Assembly (NCBI GenBank): GCA_002007745.1
Contig: CP019882.1
Span: forward strand, 62,001 to 126,000
DNA from: Mycolicibacterium litorale
GTDB taxonomy: Bacteria; Actinomycetota; Actinomycetes; Mycobacteriales; Mycobacteriaceae
Direction: 5' to 3'
DNA: 64,000 nucleotides
Shown: positions 8,318 to 16,759 of the stretch, piece by piece
Numbering within the stretch: position 1 is the stretch's first letter
Layout: each line of letters opens with the position of its first letter
The notes under the pieces: model-generated
Database searches by the model: none
What the model was told of the DNA's origin: nothing
The model's input: only the letters and a program-made list of their open reading frames with translations
Translations under genes and position numbers: made by a program

Positions 8318-9157
8318 CTAGGCCTTCGGGTGGAAGGACTCCGCGGGATTGGCCAAGCCCACCGTGACCGCGTTGCCGATCGGGCCCTGCGCGTCGAACA
8401 CGGCCGCCGCCCCGGACGCCACCCCGTCGTGACTGGAGTGCACCAGCGCCGCCAGGCCGATGTAGTCGCCCACCGGCAGCCGGGTCAGCGTCAGGGTGTA
8501 GTCGGCATTGATGTAGCGCAGGCCGCCGGTGCCCCAATGGGTCAACGCACTGGTCGCGTCACCGGCCATGGCCGCCTCGACGAACGGACTGTTCGGCTCG
8601 CCGGCGACCAGCGGCCGCACCTGACGGACCCAGGCGTACTTGGGACCGGCTGTGTCGTGCCACTCGGTGAATCCCATTGCCCCGCCGGACATCCCATCTC
8701 CGCCATAACCCCAGACATACATCATCACGTCGTCGGGCATCGGCCCGGGATCGGGCGGTAGCGCAGGCATCGCGATCGGCGCCGACCACACGTCGCCGCT
8801 CGGCTGCTCACCTCGGCGCAGGAATACCGCGCTGGCGCGCGACACCACGATGCCGTCCTGGATCAGTTCGGCGTCGACCAGCCGGATCCGCCGGCCATCG
8901 CGCCGCACCGTGGTGCGCACCTCCACCGGCTCGATCGCGGTGGGGCGCAGCAGGTCGACGGTCAAGCGGGCGGGCTGAAGCTCCGGCCCGGAACCCACCT
9001 GCTCCAGTGAGCGGGCCAGGATGCCGCCGACGACGTGCCCGCTGATCGTCTGCCCCCACGGCCCCTGCGCCGCCTGGCCGGGCAGCAGCACATCGCCGTC
9101 AAGGACGAAGTAGGGGGCCACCGAACCCCGGTCACCACGATCGCCGGATTCCGTCAC
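8318..9157 (-). CDS. thioesterase family protein (double hotdog)
   Basis: A 279-residue protein with two hotdog-like halves, as in the TesB-like acyl-CoA thioesterase family of actinobacteria. The N-terminal half has GQTISGHVVGGILARSLEQV and RLTVDLLRPTAIEPVEV; the C-terminal half has YTLTLTRLPVGDYIGL and the HSSHDGVASGAAAVFD block. Such enzymes hydrolyse acyl-CoA thioesters in fatty acid or steroid breakdown. It stands alone, in opposite orientation to the PE-PPE gene. A TATCGT box eight bases before the GTG may be its -10. Confidence 0.8.
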   Translation of the reverse strand: MTESGDRGDRGSVAPYFVLDGDVLLPGQAAQGPWGQTISGHVVGGILARSLEQVGSGPELQPARLTVDLLRPTAIEPVEVRTTVRRDGRRIRLVDAELIQDGIVVSRASAVFLRRGEQPSGDVWSAPIAMPALPPDPGPMPDDVMMYVWGYGGDGMSGGAMGFTEWHDTAGPKYAWVRQVRPLVAGEPNSPFVEAAMAGDATSALTHWGTGGLRYINADYTLTLTRLPVGDYIGLAALVHSSHDGVASGAAAVFDAQGPIGNAVTVGLANPAESFHPKA

Positions 9158-9184
9158 GAAGTCACACGATAGCGGCGGGAGAAC

Positions 9185-9529
9185 TCAGCCGGCCCGCAGC
9201 TGCTCGCGTAACACCCGCTCGGTGTCGTCCGAGATCGGGTCGACCGCGTCGTCGAAGTCGTGATGCTTGTCGAGGAAGGCGGCCACCATCGGGCACACCG
9301 CGACGATCCGCCGTCCGGCGGCGCGGGTCGCCGCGAGGGCCTCGGAGACCATGATGCTGGCCAGCCCCCGACCTTCGTAGGCGTCGTCGACCTCGGTGTG
9401 ATGGAAGATCCGTTGGTTGTCGTGCTCGACGAAGAACGCCCGCCCCACCTCCTTGCCGTCGACGGCAATGGTGAACCGGTCGCTCTCGGCGGTCACCGTG
9501 GTCGGTGCGCCGGTCTTGTCGGTGGGCAT
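9185..9529 (-). CDS. GNAT-like N-acetyltransferase (short YidJ/YjdJ type)
   Basis: A 114-residue protein of the short GNAT type. Visible are FFVEHDNQRIFHHTEVDDAYEGRGLAS with the acetyl-CoA loop GRGLAS, and a C-terminal CPMVAAFLDKH block. The ATG follows AGGG by about 8 bases; a TTG two codons upstream is less likely. Its start lies 11 bases after the stop of the pirin gene, so the two are probably cotranscribed. The acetyl acceptor is unknown. Confidence 0.78.
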   Translation of the reverse strand: MPTDKTGAPTTVTAESDRFTIAVDGKEVGRAFFVEHDNQRIFHHTEVDDAYEGRGLASIMVSEALAATRAAGRRIVAVCPMVAAFLDKHHDFDDAVDPISDDTERVLREQLRAG

Positions 9530-9540
9530 TGGCAATCCCT

Positions 9541-10506
9541 TCAGGTTCGGCGGCGGGGCCGCAATCGGGTCGCCGGCAGTGGGGGCGCGGGCAACCGTGT
9601 CACCGGACCGGAGTACCCACTGACGGCACCGAACCGATCGTCACCGTCCTGCCACAGCCGGCGGTACTCCACGATGTCCTCGTGGGTGCGGCCGACGAAG
9701 TTCCACCACATCAACAGTTCCTCGGTGAACGGGGGGCCGCCCAGGAGCAGCAGCCGCGCGGTCAGCCCGGCTGGATTGTGCAGACGCAGCGACGTGGAGC
9801 CCGGGCCGACGTAGGCCAACTCGCCGGAGTTCAGCCGCCGGCCGGCCACCTGGACGCAGCCCAGATCGAGCAGCAGCCCGTGCTCGAATTCGGGATGAAC
9901 CTCGACCTCGACGGTGGATCCGGCGGTCAGGTCCAGCTGGGCGCCCAGCAGCGGTGTGAAGGTGTGCACCGGCGAGCGCTGGCCGGCGATCTCGCCGAGG
10001 AACACCCGAAAGGTGGCCGCACCGTGCGAAACCGGCTCGGGTGCATAGTGTTCGAAATCGCGTGCGGTGTTGCGGTCGGACTCCGGCAACGCCACCCACA
10101 GCTGCGCGCCGTGCAGGATCGTGGTCGAGGACGTCGACACCTCGGAGTGGCAGATGCCGGCGCCCGCGGTCATCAGGTTGAGCTCACCCGGCCGGACCAG
10201 CTGGTGCACCCCCGCGCTGTCGCGGTGCTCGATCTCGCCCCGGAACAGCCAGCTGACGGTCTGCAGGCCGGTGTGCGGGTGGGGCGGGACGTCCATGCCA
10301 GCGGCGCCCCGGACGTCGTGCGGTCCGTAGTGGTCGGCGAAACACCAGGCGCCGATCAGCGACCGCTGACGTTGCGGCAAGGTTCGCCGGACCGGGAGGG
10401 CACGAGGGCCGCCGAGTGGCACCTCCCGCGGCTCCAGCACCTCGACTCCGTCGAAATCGGCAGCCGCGCAAGCGAATTCCGCGGGTGCGGTCTCAAGGTT
10501 GCTCAT
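9541..10506 (-). CDS. pirin family protein
   Basis: A 321-residue bicupin protein. The N-terminal cupin has the pirin metal-site pattern: FADHYGPHD, VPPHPHTGLQTV and the later Glu/His of GICHSE. The C-terminal cupin begins near residue 190. Bacterial pirins of this class are reported to act as quercetinases or redox-linked regulators; which applies here is not known. It is the first gene of a two-gene operon with the GNAT gene. Confidence 0.88.
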   Translation of the reverse strand: MSNLETAPAEFACAAADFDGVEVLEPREVPLGGPRALPVRRTLPQRQRSLIGAWCFADHYGPHDVRGAAGMDVPPHPHTGLQTVSWLFRGEIEHRDSAGVHQLVRPGELNLMTAGAGICHSEVSTSSTTILHGAQLWVALPESDRNTARDFEHYAPEPVSHGAATFRVFLGEIAGQRSPVHTFTPLLGAQLDLTAGSTVEVEVHPEFEHGLLLDLGCVQVAGRRLNSGELAYVGPGSTSLRLHNPAGLTARLLLLGGPPFTEELLMWWNFVGRTHEDIVEYRRLWQDGDDRFGAVSGYSGPVTRLPAPPLPATRLRPRRRT

Positions 10507-10587
10507 AGTCGCGCCCCCGCAGCGTGAGCATCCAACTCGCGCGCCACGTTGGCGAGCCTACCCGCACGCATGGGCCGACCGTCGGGT

Positions 10588-10881
10588 CTAGTCCGAGTGG
10601 GCATCGGGTGGCCGGCGAGCACCCTCGGCGGCGATGTCGGGGGCGAACATCTCCGGGCGCATCTCGGCGTCGCCCTGTGCGGTCGCGGGCTCGTCATCAT
10701 CGGCAGGGACGACCCGATCGGAGGCGAGCTGGCGATGTTCGGCCCGCCAGTCACGCAGGAGCAGCAGAATGCCCAGCGCAGCCAGCGCGATCACCACGAT
10801 GGCGACGAACGTGCTGTCGGTCAACACCGCCACCAGCAGTGCCACCAAACCCACCAGAGCCACCACCACCACGACTGTCAC
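10588..10881 (-). CDS. small membrane protein of unknown function
   Basis: A 97-residue protein starting at a GTG preceded by AGGGGAG at good spacing; an ATG eight codons upstream (10905) is an alternative. Two hydrophobic segments (about residues 1-18 and 22-42) are followed by an acidic, probably cytoplasmic tail of about 50 residues. No family is recognised. It lies between the pirin and TetR genes on the same strand. Confidence 0.6.
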   Translation of the reverse strand: MTVVVVVALVGLVALLVAVLTDSTFVAIVVIALAALGILLLLRDWRAEHRQLASDRVVPADDDEPATAQGDAEMRPEMFAPDIAAEGARRPPDAHSD

Positions 10882-10966
10882 GGAACGCTCCCCTCGCCTG
10901 CGCATCGAATCGTCGTCACAGTGTTCACCGCGTACCCGCTGTCGCGGTGGCGAATAGCCGATGCGG

Positions 10967-11590
10967 TCAGCCGGTGACGACCAGTCGGGCCGCCGGGGCA
11001 GTGAGCATCGCGGCCAGCATGGTGACGATCTCCTCGAGGTTCTCACCATCCCCCGAGTCGCTTTGCTCCTGCCGGGGAGCGTCGGCTTCAACCTGCCGTT
11101 CGTGGTCGGCCAGCAGGGCGAACATCGCGGTGGCCACCGCCGCCACCCGGCGTTCGCGGGCGGCGCGGCCTTTCAGCGGCACCAGCCTGGCCAGGGCATC
11201 GAGGATGCGCGGCCAGGCCGACTCGGCCGGGCTTTGCGGTTCGTTCTTCAACCGGATCCGGACCACCTCGAGGAACCGGGCGTAATGCGTGCCCTCACTG
11301 TGGAAGAACGGGCTCACCAGGATCCGGAGCACGGCCTGGGCATCGGTCATGTCCTGTGGTGACATCCGGTCGAGCAGGGCTTGCCGCTCCACCTCCATCG
11401 GAGTCAGCCGGCGGGCCACGACTGCGTCGATGAGGTCCTGTCTGCTGCGGAAGTAATAGTTGACCGCCGAGTTGTTGCGTTGCCCGGCCGCCTTGGCGAT
11501 CTCACGCAGCGGCACCTCGAAGCCGTGCTCGGCGATCAGGCGCTCGGCAGCGTCGAGCAGCTCTTCCCGGGATCGGGCACCGCGGTCCAC
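10967..11590 (-). CDS. TetR family regulator, divergent from the KshA-like gene
   Basis: A 207-residue regulator with an N-terminal TetR helix-turn-helix (about residues 8-55; VPLREIAKAAGQRNNSAVNY) and a helical C-terminal domain. The QRNNSAVNYYF form of the recognition helix is typical of regulators of lipid and steroid catabolism in mycobacteria. The GTG follows a -10 box TAGACT by six bases, so the mRNA is likely leaderless. The perfect palindrome at 11620-11639 lies where its -35 would be, which predicts autorepression and control of the oxygenase gene. Confidence 0.87.
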   Translation of the reverse strand: MDRGARSREELLDAAERLIAEHGFEVPLREIAKAAGQRNNSAVNYYFRSRQDLIDAVVARRLTPMEVERQALLDRMSPQDMTDAQAVLRILVSPFFHSEGTHYARFLEVVRIRLKNEPQSPAESAWPRILDALARLVPLKGRAARERRVAAVATAMFALLADHERQVEADAPRQEQSDSGDGENLEEIVTMLAAMLTAPAARLVVTG

Positions 11591-11619
11591 ACGGGGAGTC
11601 TAAATCAGCGCTAGGCGAC

Positions 11620-11639
11620 TTTAAGCACATGTGCTTAAA
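11620..11639. promoter_or_regulatory. perfect 20-bp palindromic operator
   Basis: TTTAAGCACA followed directly by its exact reverse complement TGTGCTTAAA. It lies between the TetR gene and the divergent KshA-like gene. It overlaps the expected -35 of the TetR promoter and a candidate -10 (TTAAAT, 11635-11640) of the oxygenase promoter. It does not match the KstR consensus TNNAACNNGTTNNA, so a dedicated regulator, most simply the adjacent TetR, is expected. Confidence 0.75.
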
Positions 11640-11688
11640 TTGACGCCGGGTGCTGAGTGTTCAAACCAGAGCGAAAAGGATGCGCCAG

Positions 11689-12828
11689 ATGAACCAGATC
11701 CGCGAGATCGACACCGGTACGCCGCTGACCCGGTTCGCGCGCGGGTGGCACTGCCTGGGCCTCGCCGACGATTTCCGCGACGGCAAGCCACACGGCATCC
11801 AGGCCTTCGGCGGAAAACTGGTGGTCTACGCCGACACCAAGGGGGACATTCACGTTCTCGACGGGTACTGCCGCCACCTGGGTGCCGACCTGGCGATGGG
11901 CTCGGTCAAGGGTGACAACGTGGCCTGCCCGTTCCACGACTGGCGCTGGAACGGGGCGACCGGGCGCTGCGTCGAGATCCCCTACGCCCGGCGGGTCCCC
12001 AAGCTGGCCCGCACCCGCAAGTGGCAGACGCTCGAGGTCAACGGTCAGCTGCTGGTGTGGCACGACCCCGAGGGATCGACGCCTTCGGAGGACCTCAACC
12101 CGCCCCAGATCGAGGGGATGGGTACCGACCGATGGTCCGCGTGGTCATGGAATTCGATCCTGATCGAGGGGTCGCACTGCCGCGAGATCGTCGACAACAA
12201 CGTCGACATGGCGCACTTCTTCTACATCCACTACGCCTACCCGACCTATTTCAAGAACGTCTTCGAAGGCCACACCGCCAGTCAGTTCATGGAATCCAAA
12301 GGACGCCAGGACTTCGCGGAGAATCCGGAGCGCCTCTGGGAGGGCACCAAGCTGCGCTCCGAAGCCACCTACTTCGGCCCGTCGTACATGATCAACTGGC
12401 TGCACAACGACCTGGCGCCGGATTTCACGATCAACTCGGTCCTGATCAACTGCCACTATCCGATCAGCCAGGACTCGTTCATGCTTCAGTTCGGGGTCTC
12501 CGTCGAGGTGCCGGAAGGGATGAGCAAGGACAAGGCCGACAAGCTCGCCCGCTCGTACTCCAAGGTGTACGAGGTCGGCTTCCTGCAGGACGTGGAGATC
12601 TGGAAGCACAAGACCCGCATCGAGAACCCGCTGCTGTGCGAGGAAGACGGCGCGCTGTATCAGTACCGGCGCTGGTACGAACAGTTCTACGTCGACGCCG
12701 CCGAGGTCACCTCGGATATGACCGACCGCTTCGAACTGGAAGTCGACACCACGCACGCCTACGACGTCTGGCAGCGCGAAGTCGACGAGAATATGCAGAA
12801 GCGCTCGGCGGCAACGGTTTCCGGCTGA
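11689..12828 (+). CDS. KshA-like Rieske oxygenase (3-ketosteroid 9alpha-hydroxylase type)
   Basis: A 379-residue protein close to KshA in length and sequence style. The N-terminal Rieske domain has CRH and CPFH ligands for the 2Fe-2S cluster (about residues 60-85), and the catalytic domain has the iron-site helix DNNVDMAHFFYIHYAYP. KshA with its reductase KshB hydroxylates C9 of 3-ketosteroids, opening ring B. No reductase gene is nearby. The ATG is chosen for AAAAGGA about 8 bases upstream; an in-frame ATG three codons earlier is too close to that site. A dedicated TetR and a palindrome suggest a paralogue tuned to a particular steroid or similar ring compound. Confidence 0.85.
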   Translation: MNQIREIDTGTPLTRFARGWHCLGLADDFRDGKPHGIQAFGGKLVVYADTKGDIHVLDGYCRHLGADLAMGSVKGDNVACPFHDWRWNGATGRCVEIPYARRVPKLARTRKWQTLEVNGQLLVWHDPEGSTPSEDLNPPQIEGMGTDRWSAWSWNSILIEGSHCREIVDNNVDMAHFFYIHYAYPTYFKNVFEGHTASQFMESKGRQDFAENPERLWEGTKLRSEATYFGPSYMINWLHNDLAPDFTINSVLINCHYPISQDSFMLQFGVSVEVPEGMSKDKADKLARSYSKVYEVGFLQDVEIWKHKTRIENPLLCEEDGALYQYRRWYEQFYVDAAEVTSDMTDRFELEVDTTHAYDVWQREVDENMQKRSAATVSG

Positions 12829-12830
12829 TC

Positions 12831-13241
12831 TCAGGCCGCGGTTCGCGGGCGGCCGAGGCGCAGGTGGACGACGGTCGCCACCTGCGTCGGCAGTGTCTCG
12901 CTGCGAGAGAGCAGCTCGGCACTTTCCGGCAGTTCGCGCGGATTGAGGTGCCCGTCGGCAATGCGCCGTAGCACCGCGTGAGCGTGCGCAAGCTGTGCCC
13001 GCTTGCGGTACTGACCGCCCGGTAGCTTGATGCCGGCCCACACGCCGTATTCCTCGCCGTTCTCGACGGCATCGCGGGCACAGGCGCGCTGCTGCGCCAA
13101 CGGGCAGCGCCGCAGGCAGATGGTGCGCGCCCGGGTAGCGGACTGCTCGTATACGCGGGCCTTGGCGGCACCGTCACTGGCGTCGTCGTCGGCGTAGCCG
13201 AACCACAGATCGGGCTCAGCCGAGCATGGGCGGTAGTTCAT
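12831..13241 (-). CDS. whiB5: WhiB5-type iron-sulfur transcription factor
   Basis: A 136-residue WhiB protein. Cluster ligands are Cys6, Cys42, Cys46 and Cys54, giving CX3CX7C instead of the usual CX2CX5C; the CX3C spacing is the known exception in WhiB5. The G(V)W turn is present as GVWAGIKLPGG and is followed by a basic KRAQLAHAH segment. The neighbours match M. tuberculosis Rv0022c-Rv0028, where whiB5 is also divergent from an HTH gene. WhiB5 is linked in M. tuberculosis to control of type VII secretion and reactivation genes. AGGGAGG precedes the ATG. It converges on the KshA-like gene with a two-base gap. Confidence 0.88.
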   Translation of the reverse strand: MNYRPCSAEPDLWFGYADDDASDGAAKARVYEQSATRARTICLRRCPLAQQRACARDAVENGEEYGVWAGIKLPGGQYRKRAQLAHAHAVLRRIADGHLNPRELPESAELLSRSETLPTQVATVVHLRLGRPRTAA

Positions 13242-13274
13242 CGCGGCCTCCCTGGTCGATTTCGATGACGGAAG

Positions 13275-13355
13275 CGTATACGGCACCACGCCGCACCGCA
13301 AGAGAAACATACACAAAAACGTATACAGCTTTGATCCTGTGTACGATCTGTATAT
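13275..13355. promoter_or_regulatory. GTATAC-type repeats in the whiB5/HTH divergent promoter region
   Basis: Four related hexamers lie in the 129-base gap: GTATAC at 13276-13281 and 13321-13326, GTGTAC at 13339-13344 and GTATAT at 13350-13355. The first is part of the palindrome CGTATACG. The stretch is AT-rich for this genome. The repeats could be binding sites for the HTH protein or for WhiB5, or promoter elements of both genes; the sequence does not decide. Confidence 0.45.
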
Positions 13356-13370
13356 GGCGGGAGCCCGACG

Positions 13371-14111
13371 GTGAGCCGTGAGGCGGCCGGCGCGGCCATC
13401 CGAGCGCTGCGCGAGGCGCGGGACTGGTCGCTCGCTGACCTGGCAGCCGCAACCGGGGTCAGCATCATGGGACTCAGCTTCCTGGAGCGCGGCGCCCGAA
13501 AGCCGCACAAAGGCACAGTTCAGAAGGTCGAGAACGGGCTGGGACTGCCCGCGGGGACATATTCCCGGCTCGTGGTCGCCGATGATCCGGCTGCGGAACT
13601 CGCCCAATTGTTGGCCACTTCTCCGGCCGAGCGAGACGACTCGCGAACCGCGACCAGCATCGTGGTGAACCGGCATAGTGACGCCGAAGTCCTCGAAGCA
13701 CACGCCGAGGCGCACCTGGAATCGTTGAACTCGTTGATGGCTCGACTGCCAGCGGAGACGTCAAACGAATACGAAACGTATATTCAGTCTGTGATCGCTC
13801 AGTGTGTGAAGGCCGAGATGCTGGCCGCGAACTCCTGGCGCGTCGCCGTCAACGCCGGCGCCCAATCCACCGATCGTCTGATGACCCACCTGGAGTCGCT
13901 GGAGGCGATCCGAACCGGACTGCTCGCCCGGCTGCCAGGCAGTATCGGCAGCCGCTTCGACCAGGCGTGTGCACGCTCGGCGCTGCCGGAATCGGTGATC
14001 GCCACCCTGCTCGGGGTCAGCACCGAACAGATGTGGGACATCCGTAACCGCGGGGTCATCCCGCCCGGAGCATTGCCCAGGGTGCGAGCCTTCGTCGAGG
14101 CGCAGCCGTGA
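13371..14111 (+). CDS. XRE-type HTH regulator (Rv0023-like)
   Basis: A 246-residue protein. The N-terminal XRE/Cro-type HTH covers about residues 5-62 (IRALREARDWSLADLAAATG, then LSFLERGARKP). The rest is helical and ends with a second short HTH-like segment (LLGVSTEQMWDIRNRG). Position and size fit Rv0023 of M. tuberculosis, which sits between whiB5 and a P60-type gene. The GTG has GGGAG about 7 bases upstream. It overlaps the next gene by GTGA, so it heads an operon with the NlpC/P60 gene. Confidence 0.85.
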   Translation: MSREAAGAAIRALREARDWSLADLAAATGVSIMGLSFLERGARKPHKGTVQKVENGLGLPAGTYSRLVVADDPAAELAQLLATSPAERDDSRTATSIVVNRHSDAEVLEAHAEAHLESLNSLMARLPAETSNEYETYIQSVIAQCVKAEMLAANSWRVAVNAGAQSTDRLMTHLESLEAIRTGLLARLPGSIGSRFDQACARSALPESVIATLLGVSTEQMWDIRNRGVIPPGALPRVRAFVEAQP

Positions 14112-14896
14112 CCGCCGACGAGGTCGAGATCCTCACCCGCGCGCATCTGCTGTTCACCGGCGACGGACACCCGCGCACCCTGGACACCGCTGCTGATCGG
14201 CCGTCGCCGCCGGCTGACGGGATGCCCGCCGCGTACCGCGCGGTGGCTGCCCGCCGCCGAGACCACCTCATCGATGCCCGCGGGGTCGACGACCAGTTCT
14301 CGGCGATCCTGGCCGGCGCCCACCATGATCGTCGCGAGGGGCACCGGCAGACCGCAGCCGTGCTGGCCGCAGCGCGCGCCGACGCGGCGACAGCGCCGGA
14401 CAATCCAGTAGCTCATCGAGAACTGTTGCGGCGCAGAGCCGCCCGGCTGCGTGCACAACAAGCCCATGTCCTGGCGGCCCGCCGCCGTGCGCGCCGCAGA
14501 CTCGCGTTGCTGCGGGCGCTGCGCTACCGGATCCGCCGCCAGCGGACCGCGGCACCGAACTCACGGGCCGCGCTCGCCGTCCGGGCGGCCTTGTCGCGGC
14601 TGGGCTGCCCCTACGTCTGGGGTGCGACCGGACCAGACCGGTTCGACTGCTCCGGGCTGGTGCAGTGGGCCTACGCGCAGGCCGGCGTGCACCTGGATCG
14701 CACCACCTACGACCAGATCGGCGACGGTGTGCCGGTCGCCCGCTCGCAGGTGCGCCCGGGTGACCTGGTGTTCCCCAACCCCGGACACGTGCAGATGGCG
14801 ATCGGCAATGGCCTGGTGGTCGAGGCGCCGCACGCCGGTGCCGACGTCCGGATCAGCCGGTTGGGCACCGGCGTCGTCATCCGCCGCCCGCTCTAG
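14108..14896 (+). CDS. NlpC/P60 peptidase with N-terminal DUF4226-like region (Rv0024-like)
   Basis: A 262-residue protein. Residues 1-150 are helical, Arg/Ala-rich and resemble the DUF4226 region of the next two genes. Residues 155-262 are an NlpC/P60 domain with the catalytic Cys181 in FDCSGLVQWAY and His227 in GHVQMAIG. Such enzymes cut D-Glu-mDAP type bonds in peptidoglycan stems. No signal peptide is visible, so export through a type VII system is a plausible inference from the neighbours. It overlaps the HTH gene by four bases. Confidence 0.85.
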   Translation: MTADEVEILTRAHLLFTGDGHPRTLDTAADRPSPPADGMPAAYRAVAARRRDHLIDARGVDDQFSAILAGAHHDRREGHRQTAAVLAAARADAATAPDNPVAHRELLRRRAARLRAQQAHVLAARRRARRRLALLRALRYRIRRQRTAAPNSRAALAVRAALSRLGCPYVWGATGPDRFDCSGLVQWAYAQAGVHLDRTTYDQIGDGVPVARSQVRPGDLVFPNPGHVQMAIGNGLVVEAPHAGADVRISRLGTGVVIRRPL

Positions 14897-14898
14897 AC

Positions 14899-14939
14899 GG
14901 TGAGTTGTCCGGCGAAACCGCGCTGAGTACCGTCGACGC
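14899..14939 (+). promoter_or_regulatory. promoter copy A of a three-copy motif
   Basis: GGTGA, then TTGTCC (-35, 14905-14910), 17 bases, TACCGT (-10, 14928-14933), six bases, then the ATG at 14940. The same layout recurs at 15300-15341 and, on the other strand, at 17555-17596. Transcription should start at or next to the ATG, giving a leaderless mRNA for the DUF4226 gene. Confidence 0.7.
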
Positions 14940-15284
14940 ATGGCCGAGCACGTCGCAGCGGCGGGACAGGCCCTGGAGGCATCCCGGTCGGCGCTGGCTG
15001 CCCGGGATCGTGAACTCGCCGAAGCCGACGCCGACCTCGCCGCGGTGCTGGCCGCAGCACATGACGTTGCCACCGGGGCCATCCGGCGGCTCGATGCAGT
15101 CAGCGCCGAGATGGAGGCGGCGGTAGCGCAGCGGGCGGTGACCACGCCGCACGAAGGTCGGGAATTCGCGCGGTTCCTGCTCGACAAGCAACACGAGATC
15201 GCCGATATCGTCAACACCGCGCGCGCCGCATCTGAGGCCAAAGCTGTTGCGCTGCAACATCTGCAGGAACGCTACCGCATCTGA
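14940..15284 (+). CDS. DUF4226 protein (Rv0025-like)
   Basis: A 114-residue, wholly helical protein with heptad-like Ala/Glu-rich segments and no signal peptide. The segment EMEAAVAQRAVTTPHEGREF recurs in recognisable form in the next gene (IEAAVATRTDLDTPAGARAF), which marks both as DUF4226 members. In M. tuberculosis the counterpart is Rv0025. There is no ribosome site, and promoter copy A ends six bases before the ATG. A link to ESX-type secretion is inferred from gene order. Confidence 0.8.
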   Translation: MAEHVAAAGQALEASRSALAARDRELAEADADLAAVLAAAHDVATGAIRRLDAVSAEMEAAVAQRAVTTPHEGREFARFLLDKQHEIADIVNTARAASEAKAVALQHLQERYRI

Positions 15285-15299
15285 ACACCGTTGTGGACG

Positions 15300-15341
15300 G
15301 GTGAATTGTCGGGTGCGGCCGCGCTGGATACAGTCACCGAC
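15300..15341 (+). promoter_or_regulatory. promoter copy B of a three-copy motif
   Basis: GGTGAA, then TTGTCG (-35, 15306-15311), 17 bases, TACAGT (-10, 15329-15334), seven bases, then an ATG at 15342. Here the ATG at the expected transcript end opens only a 15-codon frame. The real gene starts at the GTG at 15356, which has AGAGG at 15345-15349. The mRNA should therefore have a leader of about 14 bases that carries an out-of-frame ATG. Confidence 0.7.
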
Positions 15342-15355
15342 ATGAGAGGCCACCG

Positions 15356-16759
15356 GTGGCGACCTACCAAGAACTGCTCGACGCGATAGCCCGCGTCGGC
15401 GCCGCCACCGGCGACGGCCGCGCCTGGATGGCCGAGTTGTCCGGCGCCGACCTGGCCACCGTGACCAGCCCGGCGAGCGTCGTCACGCCGAACGCGATCG
15501 ACACCGTGCTGGCCAAGATCCGCGCCGTGCACCGCCAGATCTTCGAACCCGGCCCCTCCACGGCCCCGCTGCCACCCGAGCCGGAGCCGGGGCAGGGGAG
15601 TGCCGCCGAGGCCATCCGCACCGCGGAAACGTCATTGGCACTGCAGAATTCGGCCAGCGCTCGCCTCGATCTGCAAGTGCTCACCGCGGTGCTCAACGCC
15701 CACACCACGCACGCGGCGGGACGCGCGGCGCTGGACGCACTGCAGAGCGACATCGAAGCCGCCGTCGCCACCCGCACCGACCTCGACACTCCGGCTGGTG
15801 CACGCGCCTTCCAGCGCTACCTCATCGGACGGCTGCGCGACATCAAAACCGTCGTCGAAACCGCGGGCCTGGACTCCACGTCGAAGGCGACCCTGGCCGC
15901 GGCGCTGGCGTCGCTGTACGCAGCGGCCACCCCGGATGCCGGCGGCGAACCCACGCCGGCGCCGACCCCACCCGAGCGAGGCTCGGCCGCAACCGAACTG
16001 CCGATGCCGGCCGATCCGGGTGCCGATCCCTTCCTCGACACGTTGCTGCCCGAAGACCTCAGTGGCCCGTCGACCGACCCAGCCCCCGCGAACCCGCCGA
16101 CGGCGGCCCCGATGGTCGCCCCGATACCCCCCATGACGCCTCCGGGTGGAGCGGGCAGTCCCGCAGCGTTCCCGGTGGCGCCGCCCGCCATGCCGGCCGG
16201 GCTGGACGGTCCGGCTCCGGTGCGGCTCGGCGGCCAGCACGACTCGGATATGTTCGACGACCCGCTGCTGGACGCGCCGACCGAGGACACCGAGCCGGCC
16301 GATCTGGGCGAAGACGACGACATCGCCGACGACAACACCGACGACAACACCGACGACCAGGCCCCGGTACCACCCACCACCGACCCGACCGCGGTGCGGC
16401 TGCCCGACGGGGACACCGTCACCGCGCCCAGTCCCCAACTGGCCGCCGCCATCAGCGCCGCGGTGTCCGGGACGCCCATCGCCGAGGCGTTCCGGCAACA
16501 GGGCATCACCATCCCGGCGCCCGGTGCTGCGGTGGTGCACCCGGTCGAACCGGCCAAGGCGCTGCCCGGCGACATCGGCGTGCTGACCGATCGGCATGCG
16601 CTGGCGCTCGGCCACGGCAAGGCGATGTTCGACTATCGGATCCAGCCCATCACGAGCGTGACCGGCCCGAGCTTTCTAGGGTGGGAACATCCGCCGGAGC
16701 CGGGCATCCCTTCCAGTACCCCGCACCCGACCAACCGGCCCCCACCCGGCCGGCGGTGA
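15356..16759 (+). CDS. large DUF4226 protein with Pro/Asp-rich linker (Rv0026-like)
   Basis: A 467-residue protein. Residues 1-60 are helical, residues about 80-195 hold a DUF4226 module, residues 195-340 are Pro/Ala-rich and acidic with a short Asp-Asp-Asn-Thr repeat, and the C-terminal 120 residues form another small domain ending in a Pro-rich tail. No signal peptide or membrane segment is seen. It matches M. tuberculosis Rv0026 in place and approximate size. The long disordered region suggests a secreted or scaffolding role; the function is not known. Confidence 0.8.
   Translation: MATYQELLDAIARVGAATGDGRAWMAELSGADLATVTSPASVVTPNAIDTVLAKIRAVHRQIFEPGPSTAPLPPEPEPGQGSAAEAIRTAETSLALQNSASARLDLQVLTAVLNAHTTHAAGRAALDALQSDIEAAVATRTDLDTPAGARAFQRYLIGRLRDIKTVVETAGLDSTSKATLAAALASLYAAATPDAGGEPTPAPTPPERGSAATELPMPADPGADPFLDTLLPEDLSGPSTDPAPANPPTAAPMVAPIPPMTPPGGAGSPAAFPVAPPAMPAGLDGPAPVRLGGQHDSDMFDDPLLDAPTEDTEPADLGEDDDIADDNTDDNTDDQAPVPPTTDPTAVRLPDGDTVTAPSPQLAAAISAAVSGTPIAEAFRQQGITIPAPGAAVVHPVEPAKALPGDIGVLTDRHALALGHGKAMFDYRIQPITSVTGPSFLGWEHPPEPGIPSSTPHPTNRPPPGRR

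Noticed and set aside
8102..8761. A third-frame extension of the PE-PPE protein through 8100-8300
   Set aside because: Its stretch looks somewhat protein-like but stays open into the antisense of the thioesterase gene, so it is most likely a high-GC shadow frame.
12021..12971. Long alternative frame across the KshA-like gene
   Set aside because: Low-complexity Arg/Gly/Pro-rich composition typical of shifted frames in GC-rich DNA; the Rieske protein explains the region.
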